Shown in pieces: positions 25,507 to 33,772 of a DNA stretch of 45,288 nucleotides. Source of the DNA: Clostridiaceae bacterium. Its GTDB lineage: Bacteria; Bacillota; Clostridia; DSM-8532. The notes under the pieces were generated by a model. That model had not been told where the DNA came from and searched no databases. It saw nothing but the letters and a program-made list of their open reading frames with translations. The DNA lies in assembly GCA_012728015.1 (NCBI GenBank), contig JAAYFY010000033.1:1-45288 (forward strand), given 5' to 3'. How positions within the stretch are numbered: the stretch's first letter is position 1; every line of letters begins with the position of its first letter. A program made the position numbers and the translations under genes.

Positions 25507-28065
25507 TCATGCCCACTTGACCAGGGGCAGATCATACTTGTTCATTTGATTGGGGTTCCGGGGAATGACCCTGAATGTGTATCCATATTCGCCCCCATCC
25601 GAGAGGCGCAGGGTTGCCTCGTAATGCCAGGCGCCCGAATCGGTCTGTCGCAACACGCTCATATCCACCGATTTTCCCTGGATGATACGGTCGTTGGACA
25701 GTGGCCCGTAAAAGACTTCTACGCTGACATCTCCGGGGTTGAGCGTCCCCAGCTGTACCGTTACCGACAGCCTGATCTCCTGGTCGGACAGTACATGGTA
25801 ATCGGTCAGGCCATGGATATCCTGGTTGGCTGTAAGGGCAACCTGGGGCCAGGCGGATTCAATGCGACCTTTCCATTCCGCCAGTTCGCGGATAATGGAA
25901 TAGTCGGATTCGTTTATTTTTCTGACACGGTCCATGCACGGAGCGTACATTGCCCGGGTATACTCCTTCACCATGCGTTGGGTCCCATAAACAGGCGCCA
26001 CAGATTTAATGGATTCCTTCATCATCCTGATCCAGCCGGTGGGTATTCCCTTTTCATCGCAGTTATAGTAAAGGGGAATTATTTCCCTTTCTAGGGTCTC
26101 GTAAAGGGATTTGCTGTCTGCGTCATCCTGGTGGTGATCGTTGTTGTAGGGTGTGTCATCGCCTATTACCCAGCCGTTTCTGCCGTTGTAACCTTCGTCC
26201 CACCATCCGTCAACAATGCTGAAATTGATGACGCCGTTGATGCCCGCCTTCATTCCGCTGGTGCCGCTTGCCTCAAGGGGCCTTCTGGGATTGTTCAGCC
26301 AGACATCCACTCCCTGTACCAGGTAGCGCGCCATGGTCATGTTATAGTTCTCCACGAGGAAGATCCTGCCTCTGAAGCCTTCCCTTTTTGCTATGTCGTG
26401 GATGCTCTTGATCAATTCATGTGCTGGACGGTCCGCAGGATGGGCCTTGCCGGCAAAGATGATCTGGACGGGAGTACCTTTGCTGTTCAGTATCCTTTCA
26501 ATCCTGGCAAGGTCGCGGAATATAAGGTCCGCCCGCTTGTAGGTGGCAAACCTTTTTGCGAAGCCGATGGTAATCGCCTCGGTGTCAAGCTGGTTGTCCA
26601 GGTCATTCACCTCGCTCAGGGAAACACCGTTGGCGATATACTGCTTCTTGAGCCGTTCGCGGATGAAGCGAATCATTTGCGCCTTCAAGGCCTTATGGGT
26701 CTTCCAAAGTTCCTCGTCGGGGATTTTGTCCACCGATTCCCAGACCTCCTGGTCATCAACCCGGTATTTCCAGTCGGACGGGAAATATTTATCAAACAGA
26801 TGTCTGTAACCCGGAGCCAACCATGTCATGGTATGTACTCCGTTTGTGATATGGGTGATGGGGACCTCATCCTCATGAAGACCTGGCCATATGCAGCTGA
26901 ATATATCGCGCGAGACGGCGCCATGGAGCGCGCTGACGCCATTTTTCCTTCCCGACATATTGAGGGCCAGGACCGTCATGTTGAAGTTATGGGGATCTCC
27001 GGGTTTCAAACCAAGCCTGATGAATTCATGCCTCTGGAGGCCAAGCTGCCCCCAGTATTGGTGGAAATACCGGTCCACCATATCCAGGGGAAATACGTCA
27101 TTGCCGGCAGGAACCGGCGTGTGTGTGGTAAAGACAGAGGATGAGTAGACCATCTCCCTGGCCTCTTCAAAGGGTATGTTTCTTTCAGCCATCAGCTTCC
27201 GGGCAAGTTCAAGTCCCATAAAGGCCAAATGACCTTCATTCATATGGAATACCGTACCCTTGATCCCAAGCGTGTCCAACGCCCTGACGCCGCCTATACC
27301 CAGGATGATCTCCTGCTGGATACGGGTTTCCCTGTCCCCGCCGTAAAGCCTATCTGTAAGGGAACGGTCATAGGTATTGTTTTCCGGAACATCTGTGTCA
27401 AGAAGATACAGCTTGACGCGTCCCACATCTACCCTCCATATCTTGGCAAAGACAGTGCGGTTGGAAAGCTCAACACTTATGGCAAGCGGCTTTCCGGCGC
27501 CATCGACTACGGGGGTGACGGGGAGCTGAGAGTAGTTTAAGATGCTGAACTGGGTTTCCTGCCAGCCTTCAGCGTTTATCCGCTGGTCGAAATAGCCCTG
27601 CTTGTAGAACAGCCCCACTCCCGTGAAGGGAAGCCCGAGATCGCTGGCTGACTTGCAATGATCACCGGCGAGTATACCAAGGCCGCCCGAGTAGACAGGC
27701 AGCACCTCATGGAACCCGTACTCCGCCGAGAAGTATACTATATGCTCATCCCTGTACTGGGGAAAGTTCCGGATGAACCATGTTTCCTGGTCGTTAAGGT
27801 AGTAGTTGAAATCGTTCATGACCTTTTCATAGCGCTCCATGTAATTGGTGTCGGTCAGCTTTTCCTCAAGTTTCCGGGGGCTGACCTGCTGGAGAAGCCG
27901 CACAGGATTGCGGTCAAGCTTTTCCCAGAGAACCAGGTCGATATCCCGGAAAAGGTCAATGGCTTCGCTGTTCCATGTCCACCAGAGGTTGCATGATAAA
28001 TCCTTAAGTCCCAAAAGAGCTTCGGGTATGGCTGTAGTGACTTTAATCCTTCCAATTTTATGCAT
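25507..28065 (-). CDS. glgP: Alpha-glucan (glycogen/maltodextrin) phosphorylase, GT35
   Basis: Releases glucose 1-phosphate from the ends of glycogen or maltodextrin using phosphate and pyridoxal phosphate. The 852-residue protein is of the shorter type with an N-terminal DUF3417-like segment (ALLGLKDLSCNLWWTWN), rather than the glycogen phosphorylase of animals. Key parts: VYFSAEYGFHEVLPVYSGGLGILAGDH, HMNEGHLAFMGLE, FAGKAHPAD, and the PLP-lysine region EASGTSGMKAGINGVINFSIVDGWW around residue 590. The C-terminal ~130 residues form a beta-rich appendage. GGAGGT stands 5 bp before the ATG. Its counterpart glgA is 5 kb away on the other strand, completing storage and mobilisation. Confidence 0.95.
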   Translation of the reverse strand: MHKIGRIKVTTAIPEALLGLKDLSCNLWWTWNSEAIDLFRDIDLVLWEKLDRNPVRLLQQVSPRKLEEKLTDTNYMERYEKVMNDFNYYLNDQETWFIRNFPQYRDEHIVYFSAEYGFHEVLPVYSGGLGILAGDHCKSASDLGLPFTGVGLFYKQGYFDQRINAEGWQETQFSILNYSQLPVTPVVDGAGKPLAISVELSNRTVFAKIWRVDVGRVKLYLLDTDVPENNTYDRSLTDRLYGGDRETRIQQEIILGIGGVRALDTLGIKGTVFHMNEGHLAFMGLELARKLMAERNIPFEEAREMVYSSSVFTTHTPVPAGNDVFPLDMVDRYFHQYWGQLGLQRHEFIRLGLKPGDPHNFNMTVLALNMSGRKNGVSALHGAVSRDIFSCIWPGLHEDEVPITHITNGVHTMTWLAPGYRHLFDKYFPSDWKYRVDDQEVWESVDKIPDEELWKTHKALKAQMIRFIRERLKKQYIANGVSLSEVNDLDNQLDTEAITIGFAKRFATYKRADLIFRDLARIERILNSKGTPVQIIFAGKAHPADRPAHELIKSIHDIAKREGFRGRIFLVENYNMTMARYLVQGVDVWLNNPRRPLEASGTSGMKAGINGVINFSIVDGWWDEGYNGRNGWVIGDDTPYNNDHHQDDADSKSLYETLEREIIPLYYNCDEKGIPTGWIRMMKESIKSVAPVYGTQRMVKEYTRAMYAPCMDRVRKINESDYSIIRELAEWKGRIESAWPQVALTANQDIHGLTDYHVLSDQEIRLSVTVQLGTLNPGDVSVEVFYGPLSNDRIIQGKSVDMSVLRQTDSGAWHYEATLRLSDGGEYGYTFRVIPRNPNQMNKYDLPLVKWA

Positions 28066-28414
28066 AGTATACCTCCAACGTATGCGATATAAGAAGTATA
28101 GGTTTATATATACCCCTTTTATGTTTTTATTAGTACCCCAACATAAAACCGCGACAAAAAGACAGTTTTATGGATTGATGCCACAGGCTTCCAATGCCCG
28201 GCAAGCGATGGGGCAGCAAAGGGTTACAGGCTAAATAAACAGTTGTAAATTGGCGACTTTTACTATATTATATATTTATCTGTGATTCAAGGCTTCTGTG
28301 GGCTGGGCTTTTTACCTGGAACGGGCCGGGGAGGGTTACTGGTGAACTGTATCCATCACATCCGGCAGTTTGAGAAACGGGCTTTGATATTAGTCCAAAA
28401 GGAGAGTGTCGCAA
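28066..28414. other. Divergent spacer glgP / DivIVA-like gene
   Basis: About 350 bp without a gene. AT-rich segments at 28100-28135 and 28258-28282 could hold promoters for both directions, but no clean consensus is seen. A 7-bp inverted repeat ATAAAAC...GTTTTAT lies at 28143-28171. A G/C-rich stretch sits at 28318-28340. Confidence 0.4.
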
Positions 28415-28915
28415 ATGCCTGGAGAGAAGAAATTTGGAACATCGCTTTTTGGGTTCAGCAAATCGGACGTCAATGCCTACATAGAAAAGATAATCCATGA
28501 ATTTGACCAGCGTCTGAAAGAGAAAGACGATGAGATCTCAAACCTGAAACTGCAGATCAGGGAAATGAAGGCGCGGTTTGAATCTGTTGTCGGCGAATCC
28601 GAGTCCCTGGCCAGGGAAAAGGAAAAGATAGCCAGCGCCCTTATCACGGCACAGGAAAAAGCAGAGTCCATATTGGAGGAAGCCAAAAGCAAGGCGGAGC
28701 AGGAAAAGGTCAGGCTTGACGCGGCCCTTGAGGCCGAGCGTGAGAAGATTATCGATATCAAGCACGATATAAAGATGATGAAAAACCAGATCGTGGAGGC
28801 GCTTGCAAAATATCAGGATTTTTTGAATGAAGCCGAAGCGTTCATAGAAAGCAAAGAGCAGGAATATTATAAAGAACGGGAGCATTCTGAGGAAGACAGC
28901 CAGGAATCCCAGTAA
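28415..28915 (+). CDS. DivIVA-domain coiled-coil protein
   Basis: A 166-residue protein. The N terminus (KKFGTSLFGFSKSDVNAYIEKIIHEF) carries the DivIVA signature of a short hydrophobic tip followed by a coil. Residues 30-155 are continuous heptad-type coiled coil rich in Glu, Lys and Ala. The acidic tail is SEEDSQESQ. DivIVA-like proteins mark curved membrane at poles and septa. AAGGAG is best spaced to ATG 28415; the GTG at 28406 is too close. A terminator follows, so it is expressed alone. Its exact job (division, sporulation or polar anchoring) cannot be told. Confidence 0.75.
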   Translation: MPGEKKFGTSLFGFSKSDVNAYIEKIIHEFDQRLKEKDDEISNLKLQIREMKARFESVVGESESLAREKEKIASALITAQEKAESILEEAKSKAEQEKVRLDAALEAEREKIIDIKHDIKMMKNQIVEALAKYQDFLNEAEAFIESKEQEYYKEREHSEEDSQESQ

Positions 28916-28976
28916 CCGGACACCGCGGGCGGCCATTTCAAACGGGCCGGGTGCCGGAATACCGAAATAATGGAAT

Positions 28977-29002
28977 CCCTGCTTTCTGCAAGCAGGGTTT
29001 TC
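28977..29002 (+). terminator. Intrinsic terminator after the DivIVA-like gene
   Basis: Perfect stem CCCTGCTT/AAGCAGGG (28977-28984 with 28990-28997) followed by TTTTCTT. Confidence 0.85.
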
Positions 29003-29046
29003 TTGTAGTTTTGTCCAACATATGCATTTTGAAAGGGGTAATAATC

Positions 29047-29529
29047 ATGCAGCAGGAAATACTTGAGATCCTGAGGACCAACAGCCGGATAAGCGATGAG
29101 GAGCTGGCGGTCATGCTGGGTACCGACGTGGATTCGGTCAAAGCGGTCATCAAGGATATGGAGGAAAAAGGGATTATCACAGGGTATAAAACGCTGATAG
29201 ACTGGGAAAAGGCAGACCAGAGTGTAGTTACGGCATTTATAGAGGTTCGTGTTACCCCCCAGAGAGGTCGGGGATTCGATAAAGTTGCCGAAAGGATTTA
29301 CCAGTATCCGCAGGTAAAGGCCTGCAGCCTTATATCGGGTGGATTTGACCTCTTTGTGGTGGTTGAGGGGAAGACCATGAAGGAGGTTGCCCTTTTTGTA
29401 GCCGAAAAGCTGGCCACAATTGAATCGGTATTGAGCACCTCCACCCATTTTGTACTGAAAAACTACAAGGATAATGGTATCATCTTCGACCGTAACGGAA
29501 GGGACGAAAGGGAGGCCGTGGTGTTATGA
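29047..29529 (+). CDS. Lrp/AsnC-family transcriptional regulator
   Basis: A 160-residue regulator: winged helix-turn-helix at residues 1-50 (ILEILRTNSRISDEELAVMLGTDVDSVKAVIKDMEEKGIITGYKTLID) and a C-terminal RAM ligand-binding domain (TAFIEVRVTP, VKACSLISGGFDLFVVVEG). Family members respond to amino acids. AAAGGGG precedes ATG 29047. The stop overlaps the aminotransferase start by 4 bp (ATGA), so it probably governs or senses the product of that enzyme's reaction. Confidence 0.93.
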   Translation: MQQEILEILRTNSRISDEELAVMLGTDVDSVKAVIKDMEEKGIITGYKTLIDWEKADQSVVTAFIEVRVTPQRGRGFDKVAERIYQYPQVKACSLISGGFDLFVVVEGKTMKEVALFVAEKLATIESVLSTSTHFVLKNYKDNGIIFDRNGRDEREAVVL

Positions 29530-30695
29530 AAATAAAGGATAGAATAAAGTCCCATATCCTGGCTACGCCGCCATCGGGAATCAGGAAATACTTTGACCTG
29601 ATCAATGAGATGAAGGATGCAATATCCCTTGGCATTGGCGAGCCCGATTTCGAAACGCCCTGGGTTATCCGCGAGGAGGGTATCTATTCCCTGGAGAAGG
29701 GAAAAACCTTCTATTCATCCAATGCGGGTTTCATTGAACTGAGGGAAGAAATCGCCGGTTACATGACCAGAAAGTATAACCTGCAGTATGATCCAGCCAG
29801 CGAGATCCTGGTCACGGTGGGCGGCAGCGAGGCTATCGATATTGCCCTTCGTACCTTCGCCGGGCCTGGTGACGAGGTGATTATCCCGGAGCCTTCCTTT
29901 GTTGCTTACAAGGGATGCACCATGTTCTGCGGGGCTACGCCCGTTCCGCTGGAACTGAAGGCCGAGCACCAGTTCCGTATCCAGCCGGAGCAGCTGGAGA
30001 AGTGTATAATCGACAGGTCCACGGCCATAATCATCGCGTATCCCAATAACCCTACAGGCGCGATCATGGAGTATGAAGATTATGCAAAGATCGTCGAGGT
30101 GTTAAAGGGTAAGGATATCATCGTGATATCCGACGAGCTGTACGCGGAGCTGAACTATAAGGGAAAGCATGTTTCCATAGCCCAGTTCCCTGAAATGAAG
30201 GACAGGACCATAGTCATCAACGGCTTTTCAAAAGCCTTTGCCATGACGGGCTGGAGGATAGGCTTCGCCTGTGCTCATCCTGACGCGATGGAGCAGATGA
30301 AGAAAATACACCAGTATGCCATCATGTGCAGCCCGACCACCGCGCAGTTCGCGGCTATCGAAGCCCTAAGAAGCGGTGAGCCCGAGGTAAGGAGGATGGT
30401 TGATGAATACAACAAGAGAAGGCGCGTAATGCATGATGGCTTCAACAAGATTGGGCTTTCCTGTTTTGAACCCTTCGGCGCTTTCTATTGTTTCCCGGAT
30501 ATCCGGTCAACCGGCCTCAGTTCCGATGAGTTCTGCGAAAGACTGCTAATTGAAGAGAAGGTGCTGACTGTTCCGGGCAATGCCTTCGGTGCCTGCGGCG
30601 AGGGCTTTGTCAGGGCTACATACGCCACATCGGTAGGTAATATACGCGAAGCCCTGTCACGTATTGCCCGATTTGTTGAAAGGGTAAGGCCATAA
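29526..30695 (+). CDS. Class I/II pyridoxal-phosphate aminotransferase
   Basis: A 389-residue cytosolic fold-type I transaminase. Landmarks: GIGEPDFETPW near residue 37, the cofactor-binding VGGSEAIDIA, AYPNNPTGA around 175, ISDELYAELNY around 203, and the PLP lysine in NGFSKAFAMTGWRIGF around residue 236; the substrate-carboxylate Arg is in FVRATYATS near the end. It resembles aspartate/aromatic/branched-chain aminotransferases of subgroup I-gamma. Translation is coupled to the Lrp-type regulator upstream. Substrate is not determined by sequence. Confidence 0.92.
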   Translation: MKIKDRIKSHILATPPSGIRKYFDLINEMKDAISLGIGEPDFETPWVIREEGIYSLEKGKTFYSSNAGFIELREEIAGYMTRKYNLQYDPASEILVTVGGSEAIDIALRTFAGPGDEVIIPEPSFVAYKGCTMFCGATPVPLELKAEHQFRIQPEQLEKCIIDRSTAIIIAYPNNPTGAIMEYEDYAKIVEVLKGKDIIVISDELYAELNYKGKHVSIAQFPEMKDRTIVINGFSKAFAMTGWRIGFACAHPDAMEQMKKIHQYAIMCSPTTAQFAAIEALRSGEPEVRRMVDEYNKRRRVMHDGFNKIGLSCFEPFGAFYCFPDIRSTGLSSDEFCERLLIEEKVLTVPGNAFGACGEGFVRATYATSVGNIREALSRIARFVERVRP

Positions 30696-30731
30696 AGCCG
30701 GTGCTTCGGGTATCGCTGCAGTTCCTGCGAA

Positions 30732-30767
30732 AAAGGGCGGGTCCGCTTATTCACGGTTCCGCCCTTT
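30732..30767. terminator. Hairpin between aminotransferase and Spo0E-like genes
   Basis: Stem AAAGGGCGG/CCGCCCTTT (30732-30740 with 30759-30767), overlapping the 3' end of the convergent Spo0E-like gene. Likely a shared terminator, though the T-run is short. Confidence 0.55.
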
Positions 30768-30911
30768 GATTATGTACTTCTTATACTGCGCTTTCATCTT
30801 TTCCAGAATCAGATCGTCCAAATACTGGCTGATGGATAGAATATCATCCTTTTTGCACCCGTTTTCAAGCGCTTTGTTGAGCTGGTAGCGCACGGCTTCA
30901 ATTCTTTTCAT
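30747..30911 (-). CDS. Spo0E-like sporulation phosphatase
   Basis: A 54-residue two-helix protein. The signature SQxLD appears in ISQYLDDLI, as in Spo0E-family phosphatases that remove phosphate from Spo0A~P and hold back sporulation. ATG 30911 follows GGGGGGAG; a longer reading from 30935 is not needed. A TGTCGAA word (minus strand, plus 31018-31024), identical to the core Spo0A box, lies about 110 bp upstream. This supports the view that the organism sporulates. Confidence 0.85.
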   Translation of the reverse strand: MKRIEAVRYQLNKALENGCKKDDILSISQYLDDLILEKMKAQYKKYIIKGRNRE

Positions 30912-31017
30912 TTGTATCTCCCCCCGGAAAAGCAATGAATATTAATTATTTACCTGTTTGCTAAATCATAACATATTTCGATCCATAAGTCAATAAAAAC
31001 GGCTTCTGAAGCGGGTT

Positions 31018-31042
31018 TTCGACATTCTTCGTCATATGACGA
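31018..31042. promoter_or_regulatory. Possible Spo0A box and 14-bp palindrome in the spo0E-like/fabI spacer
   Basis: TTCGACA (31018-31024; TGTCGAA on the minus strand) lies next to the exact palindrome TCGTCATATGACGA (31029-31042). Either could be an operator for the divergent genes. The 7-mer is short enough to occur by chance. Confidence 0.35.
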
Positions 31043-31202
31043 CATTGCCGGTTCGTATGAAGTAAAATGGGGAGCGGGGAATATACTATGGCAATAAAAG
31101 GCTGTATAATTTATAATTGGCTTAGGCTTCAGGAAAAGCCCGCCGGTCCGGGCGGATAAACCCGGAGGTGCCGGGAGGGAAGTGAGAGAAAGGAGATAAG
31201 AT

Positions 31203-31973
31203 ATGGGAGAACTGTTATCAGGAAAGAATATACTGATCATGGGAGTAAGGAACAAATGGAGCATTGCCTGGGGGATTGCCCAGGCGGCTTACAGAGAAGG
31301 CGCAAACCTGATATTTACCTATCTTGGCGACAGGGAAAAGGAAGAGCTGGAAAAGCTGACAGCCGATATGGGGACGCTTCGCGCCCATCCTTGTGATGTC
31401 ACCTGCGATGAAGACATTGAAAAGCTATTCGACTGGGTAAAGACCGAGTTCGGCGTGCTACACGGCCTGGTCCATGCCATTGCCTTCGCGAAAAGTGAGG
31501 ATCTTAGGGAATCCTTCCTAAATACAAGCCGTGATGGTTTCAGGCTGGCCCTGGATGTCAGCGCCTATTCACTGGTGGCTGTCTGCCGGCATGCGGCTGA
31601 GCTCATGGCAGAGGGGGGAAGCATAATAACCCTTACTTACCGGGGTTCAATGAAGATAGTGCCCGGCTACAACGTGATGGGTGTTGCCAAAGCCGCCCTG
31701 GAGGCCAGCGCGCGATATGCCGCTTATGAGCTGGGCAGCAGGAATATACGTGTCAATTCAGTATCATCTGGCCCCATAAAGACGCTTTCCGCAAAGGGCA
31801 TCAAGAACTTCAGCGATGTGCTGAAAATAGTGGAGGAGCGTTCACCGCTAAAGCGGAACGTTACACTGGAGGACCTGGGGAAAACGGCGGTATACCTCTT
31901 AAGCGACCTGTCATCAGGTGTGACCGGCGAGGTAATTTATGTGGATTCGGGATACAACAACATGGGATTGTAA
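31203..31973 (+). CDS. fabI: Enoyl-[acyl-carrier-protein] reductase (NADH), FabI type
   Basis: Reduces enoyl-ACP in the last step of each fatty-acid elongation round. The 256-residue short-chain dehydrogenase fold starts SGKNILIMGVRNKWSIAWGIAQAA, the FabI variant of the Rossmann glycine motif. The active-site pair is in PGYNVMGVAKAALE (Tyr, then Lys six residues later), and RVNSVSSGPIKTLSAKGI forms the substrate loop. AAAGGAGA precedes the ATG. The 5' leader (31130-31180) has two GC-rich hairpins. No other fab genes are adjacent. Confidence 0.95.
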   Translation: MGELLSGKNILIMGVRNKWSIAWGIAQAAYREGANLIFTYLGDREKEELEKLTADMGTLRAHPCDVTCDEDIEKLFDWVKTEFGVLHGLVHAIAFAKSEDLRESFLNTSRDGFRLALDVSAYSLVAVCRHAAELMAEGGSIITLTYRGSMKIVPGYNVMGVAKAALEASARYAAYELGSRNIRVNSVSSGPIKTLSAKGIKNFSDVLKIVEERSPLKRNVTLEDLGKTAVYLLSDLSSGVTGEVIYVDSGYNNMGL

Positions 31974-32036
31974 TTTTTACAAATTGTTCACATTTTGTTC
32001 ATCTATATGGTTCATAATGGATTTGACCATTGGGTC

Positions 32037-32080
32037 GCGGGTGTCTGCTGACGGATTGAACGGGCATACCCGCTCTTTTA
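32037..32080 (+). terminator. Weak terminator between fabI and the ABC cassette
   Basis: Stem GCGGGT/ACCCGC (32037-32042 with 32068-32073) with a long loop, then TCTTTTA. Confidence 0.4.
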
Positions 32081-32105
32081 TAGTATCCCGTAAAGGAGGA
32101 ACAGC

Positions 32106-33056
32106 ATGATTGAGATTCAAAACCTTACCAAGGATTATGGAAAGGTCAAGGCGATTGATGATGTCAGCTTTACGGTGGAAAAAGGAGAGATTGTCGGGTT
32201 CCTCGGTCCCAATGGCGCCGGGAAGTCCACAACCATGAATATCATCACCGGATTTATATCTTCCACATCCGGAACGGTCCGGGTAGCGGGATATGATATT
32301 CTTGAGAACCCCGTGGGGGTTAAAAGGCATATCGGTTATCTCCCGGAACAACCGCCCCTGTATCATGACATGACTGTAAGCGAATTCCTGGATTTTTGCG
32401 CCAGGCTCAAAAAGGTTGCGCCCAGGGAATGGAAGAACCAGAAAAAGGACATCATGGAGCTGGTTAAGGTTACACATGTAAGCCACCGGCTTATTAGAAA
32501 CCTTTCAAAGGGATACAAGCAAAGGGTGGGACTGGCCCAGGCCCTGGTGGGTTCCCCTGAGGTGCTTATCCTGGATGAGCCCACTGTGGGACTCGACCCC
32601 AAGCAGATCATAGAGATACGCAAGCTGATAAAGGCTTTAGGTAAAAAGCATACAATCATCCTGAGTTCTCACATACTTCCCGAAGTCAGTGCCGTATGTG
32701 ACCGCGTCATAATCATCAACAGGGGCAGAATCGTCGCTGTGGACACCCCTGATAATCTCTCAAAAAAGCTAAGCGACTTCTCAAGGTTCACCATTACAGT
32801 TGCAGGACCCGAGAAAATGATCGGGGACATCCTGCGGGGGGTTGACGGAGTAAAGAATGTGGAGGTCAGCGCGATTGGCGGCGAAGATGAAGCCAGCTTT
32901 ATGGTGGAGGCTGACAAGGATATTGATGTGCGCAAGCCCATCTTCAACCAGCTGGCATCAGCCGGTTATCCCATTCTGGAGCTCAAGTCCATGAACCTGT
33001 CCCTTGAGGAAGTATTCCTGCATCTGACCACAACCGAGGCGAAGGAGGTAGTCTAA
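32106..33056 (+). CDS. ABC transporter ATP-binding protein (GldA-like)
   Basis: ATPase of a four-gene ABC-2-type cassette. The 316-residue protein has Walker A (GPNGAGKST) at residues 37-45, a Q-loop (YLPEQPPLY), signature (LSKGYKQRVGLAQAL), Walker B (LILDEPTVGLDP) and the H-loop (ILSSHI). The last ~90 residues form the accessory domain common in ABC-2 exporters. GGAGGA precedes the ATG. The permease begins 3 bp after the stop. Similar cassettes (GldA/GldF/GldG plus DUF4340) are named after gliding bacteria but occur widely in non-gliding ones; the substrate is unknown. Confidence 0.9.
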   Translation: MIEIQNLTKDYGKVKAIDDVSFTVEKGEIVGFLGPNGAGKSTTMNIITGFISSTSGTVRVAGYDILENPVGVKRHIGYLPEQPPLYHDMTVSEFLDFCARLKKVAPREWKNQKKDIMELVKVTHVSHRLIRNLSKGYKQRVGLAQALVGSPEVLILDEPTVGLDPKQIIEIRKLIKALGKKHTIILSSHILPEVSAVCDRVIIINRGRIVAVDTPDNLSKKLSDFSRFTITVAGPEKMIGDILRGVDGVKNVEVSAIGGEDEASFMVEADKDIDVRKPIFNQLASAGYPILELKSMNLSLEEVFLHLTTTEAKEVV

Positions 33057-33059
33057 ACC

Positions 33060-33767
33060 ATGCTGGCCATTATAAAGCGCGATTTCAGGTCCTACTTCAA
33101 TTCTCCCATAGCCTATGTGCTCATAGGTTTGTTTATCTGCATCATGTCACTGTATTTCGTGGACAGCCTGAACGCGGGCATAGCCTCTTTTTCAAGCAGG
33201 TTTATAAGCAGCATGAGCTATACGCTGCTGATCATTGTGCCCATACTTACCATGAGAACTTTTGCAGAGGATAAGAAATCGGGAACCGAAGTGCTGCTGC
33301 TGACCTCACCCGTAAAGCTGTACCAGGTGGTCATAGGCAAATACCTGGCCGCGACTTGTGTTTTCCTGGTACTGGCCGCTGCGTCCCTGGTTTTTCCGCT
33401 GGTTCTGCTGGTCTACGGAAAACCTGATGGTGCCACACTGTTCAGTTCCTACCTTGGGTTTATCCTCCTGGGAATGGTCTTCATATCGGTGGGAGTATTC
33501 GCTTCGTCCCTTACCGAGAACCAGATTGTTTCGGCCATCATTTCCTTTGTATCCATCTTCATACTGGCACACATCAGTTATATAGGAAATTATGTTGGGG
33601 GGGTCGCAGGCAAGGTGTTGAGCCAGATATCATTTATGGAAAGATACGGCGAGTTCACCACCGGCATCATCGATATCACCTCCATCATATTCATGCTGAG
33701 TTTTGTGGTGGTGTTCGTGTTTCTGACCTACAGGATACTTGAACGCAGAAGATGGAGCCAGGGGTGA
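33060..33767 (+). CDS. ABC-2 type permease (GldF-like)
   Basis: A 235-residue integral membrane protein with six predicted helices: residues 17-36, 57-75, 99-125, 135-157, 164-185 and 208-228. The cytoplasmic motif RTFAEDKKSGTEVLLLTSPV, between helices two and three, is typical of ABC-2 permeases that pair with GldA-like ATPases. AAGGAGGT overlaps the end of the ATPase gene. The stop abuts the GldG-like start. Confidence 0.88.
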   Translation: MLAIIKRDFRSYFNSPIAYVLIGLFICIMSLYFVDSLNAGIASFSSRFISSMSYTLLIIVPILTMRTFAEDKKSGTEVLLLTSPVKLYQVVIGKYLAATCVFLVLAAASLVFPLVLLVYGKPDGATLFSSYLGFILLGMVFISVGVFASSLTENQIVSAIISFVSIFILAHISYIGNYVGGVAGKVLSQISFMERYGEFTTGIIDITSIIFMLSFVVVFVFLTYRILERRRWSQG

Positions 33768-33772
33768 TGACT

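Noticed and set aside
25501-27144. Plus-strand open frames of 197 and 337 residues
   Set aside because: Antisense to alpha-glucan phosphorylase.
31130-31180. Riboswitch in the fabI leader
   Set aside because: Two small GC hairpins exist, but no conserved ligand-binding core that I recognise.
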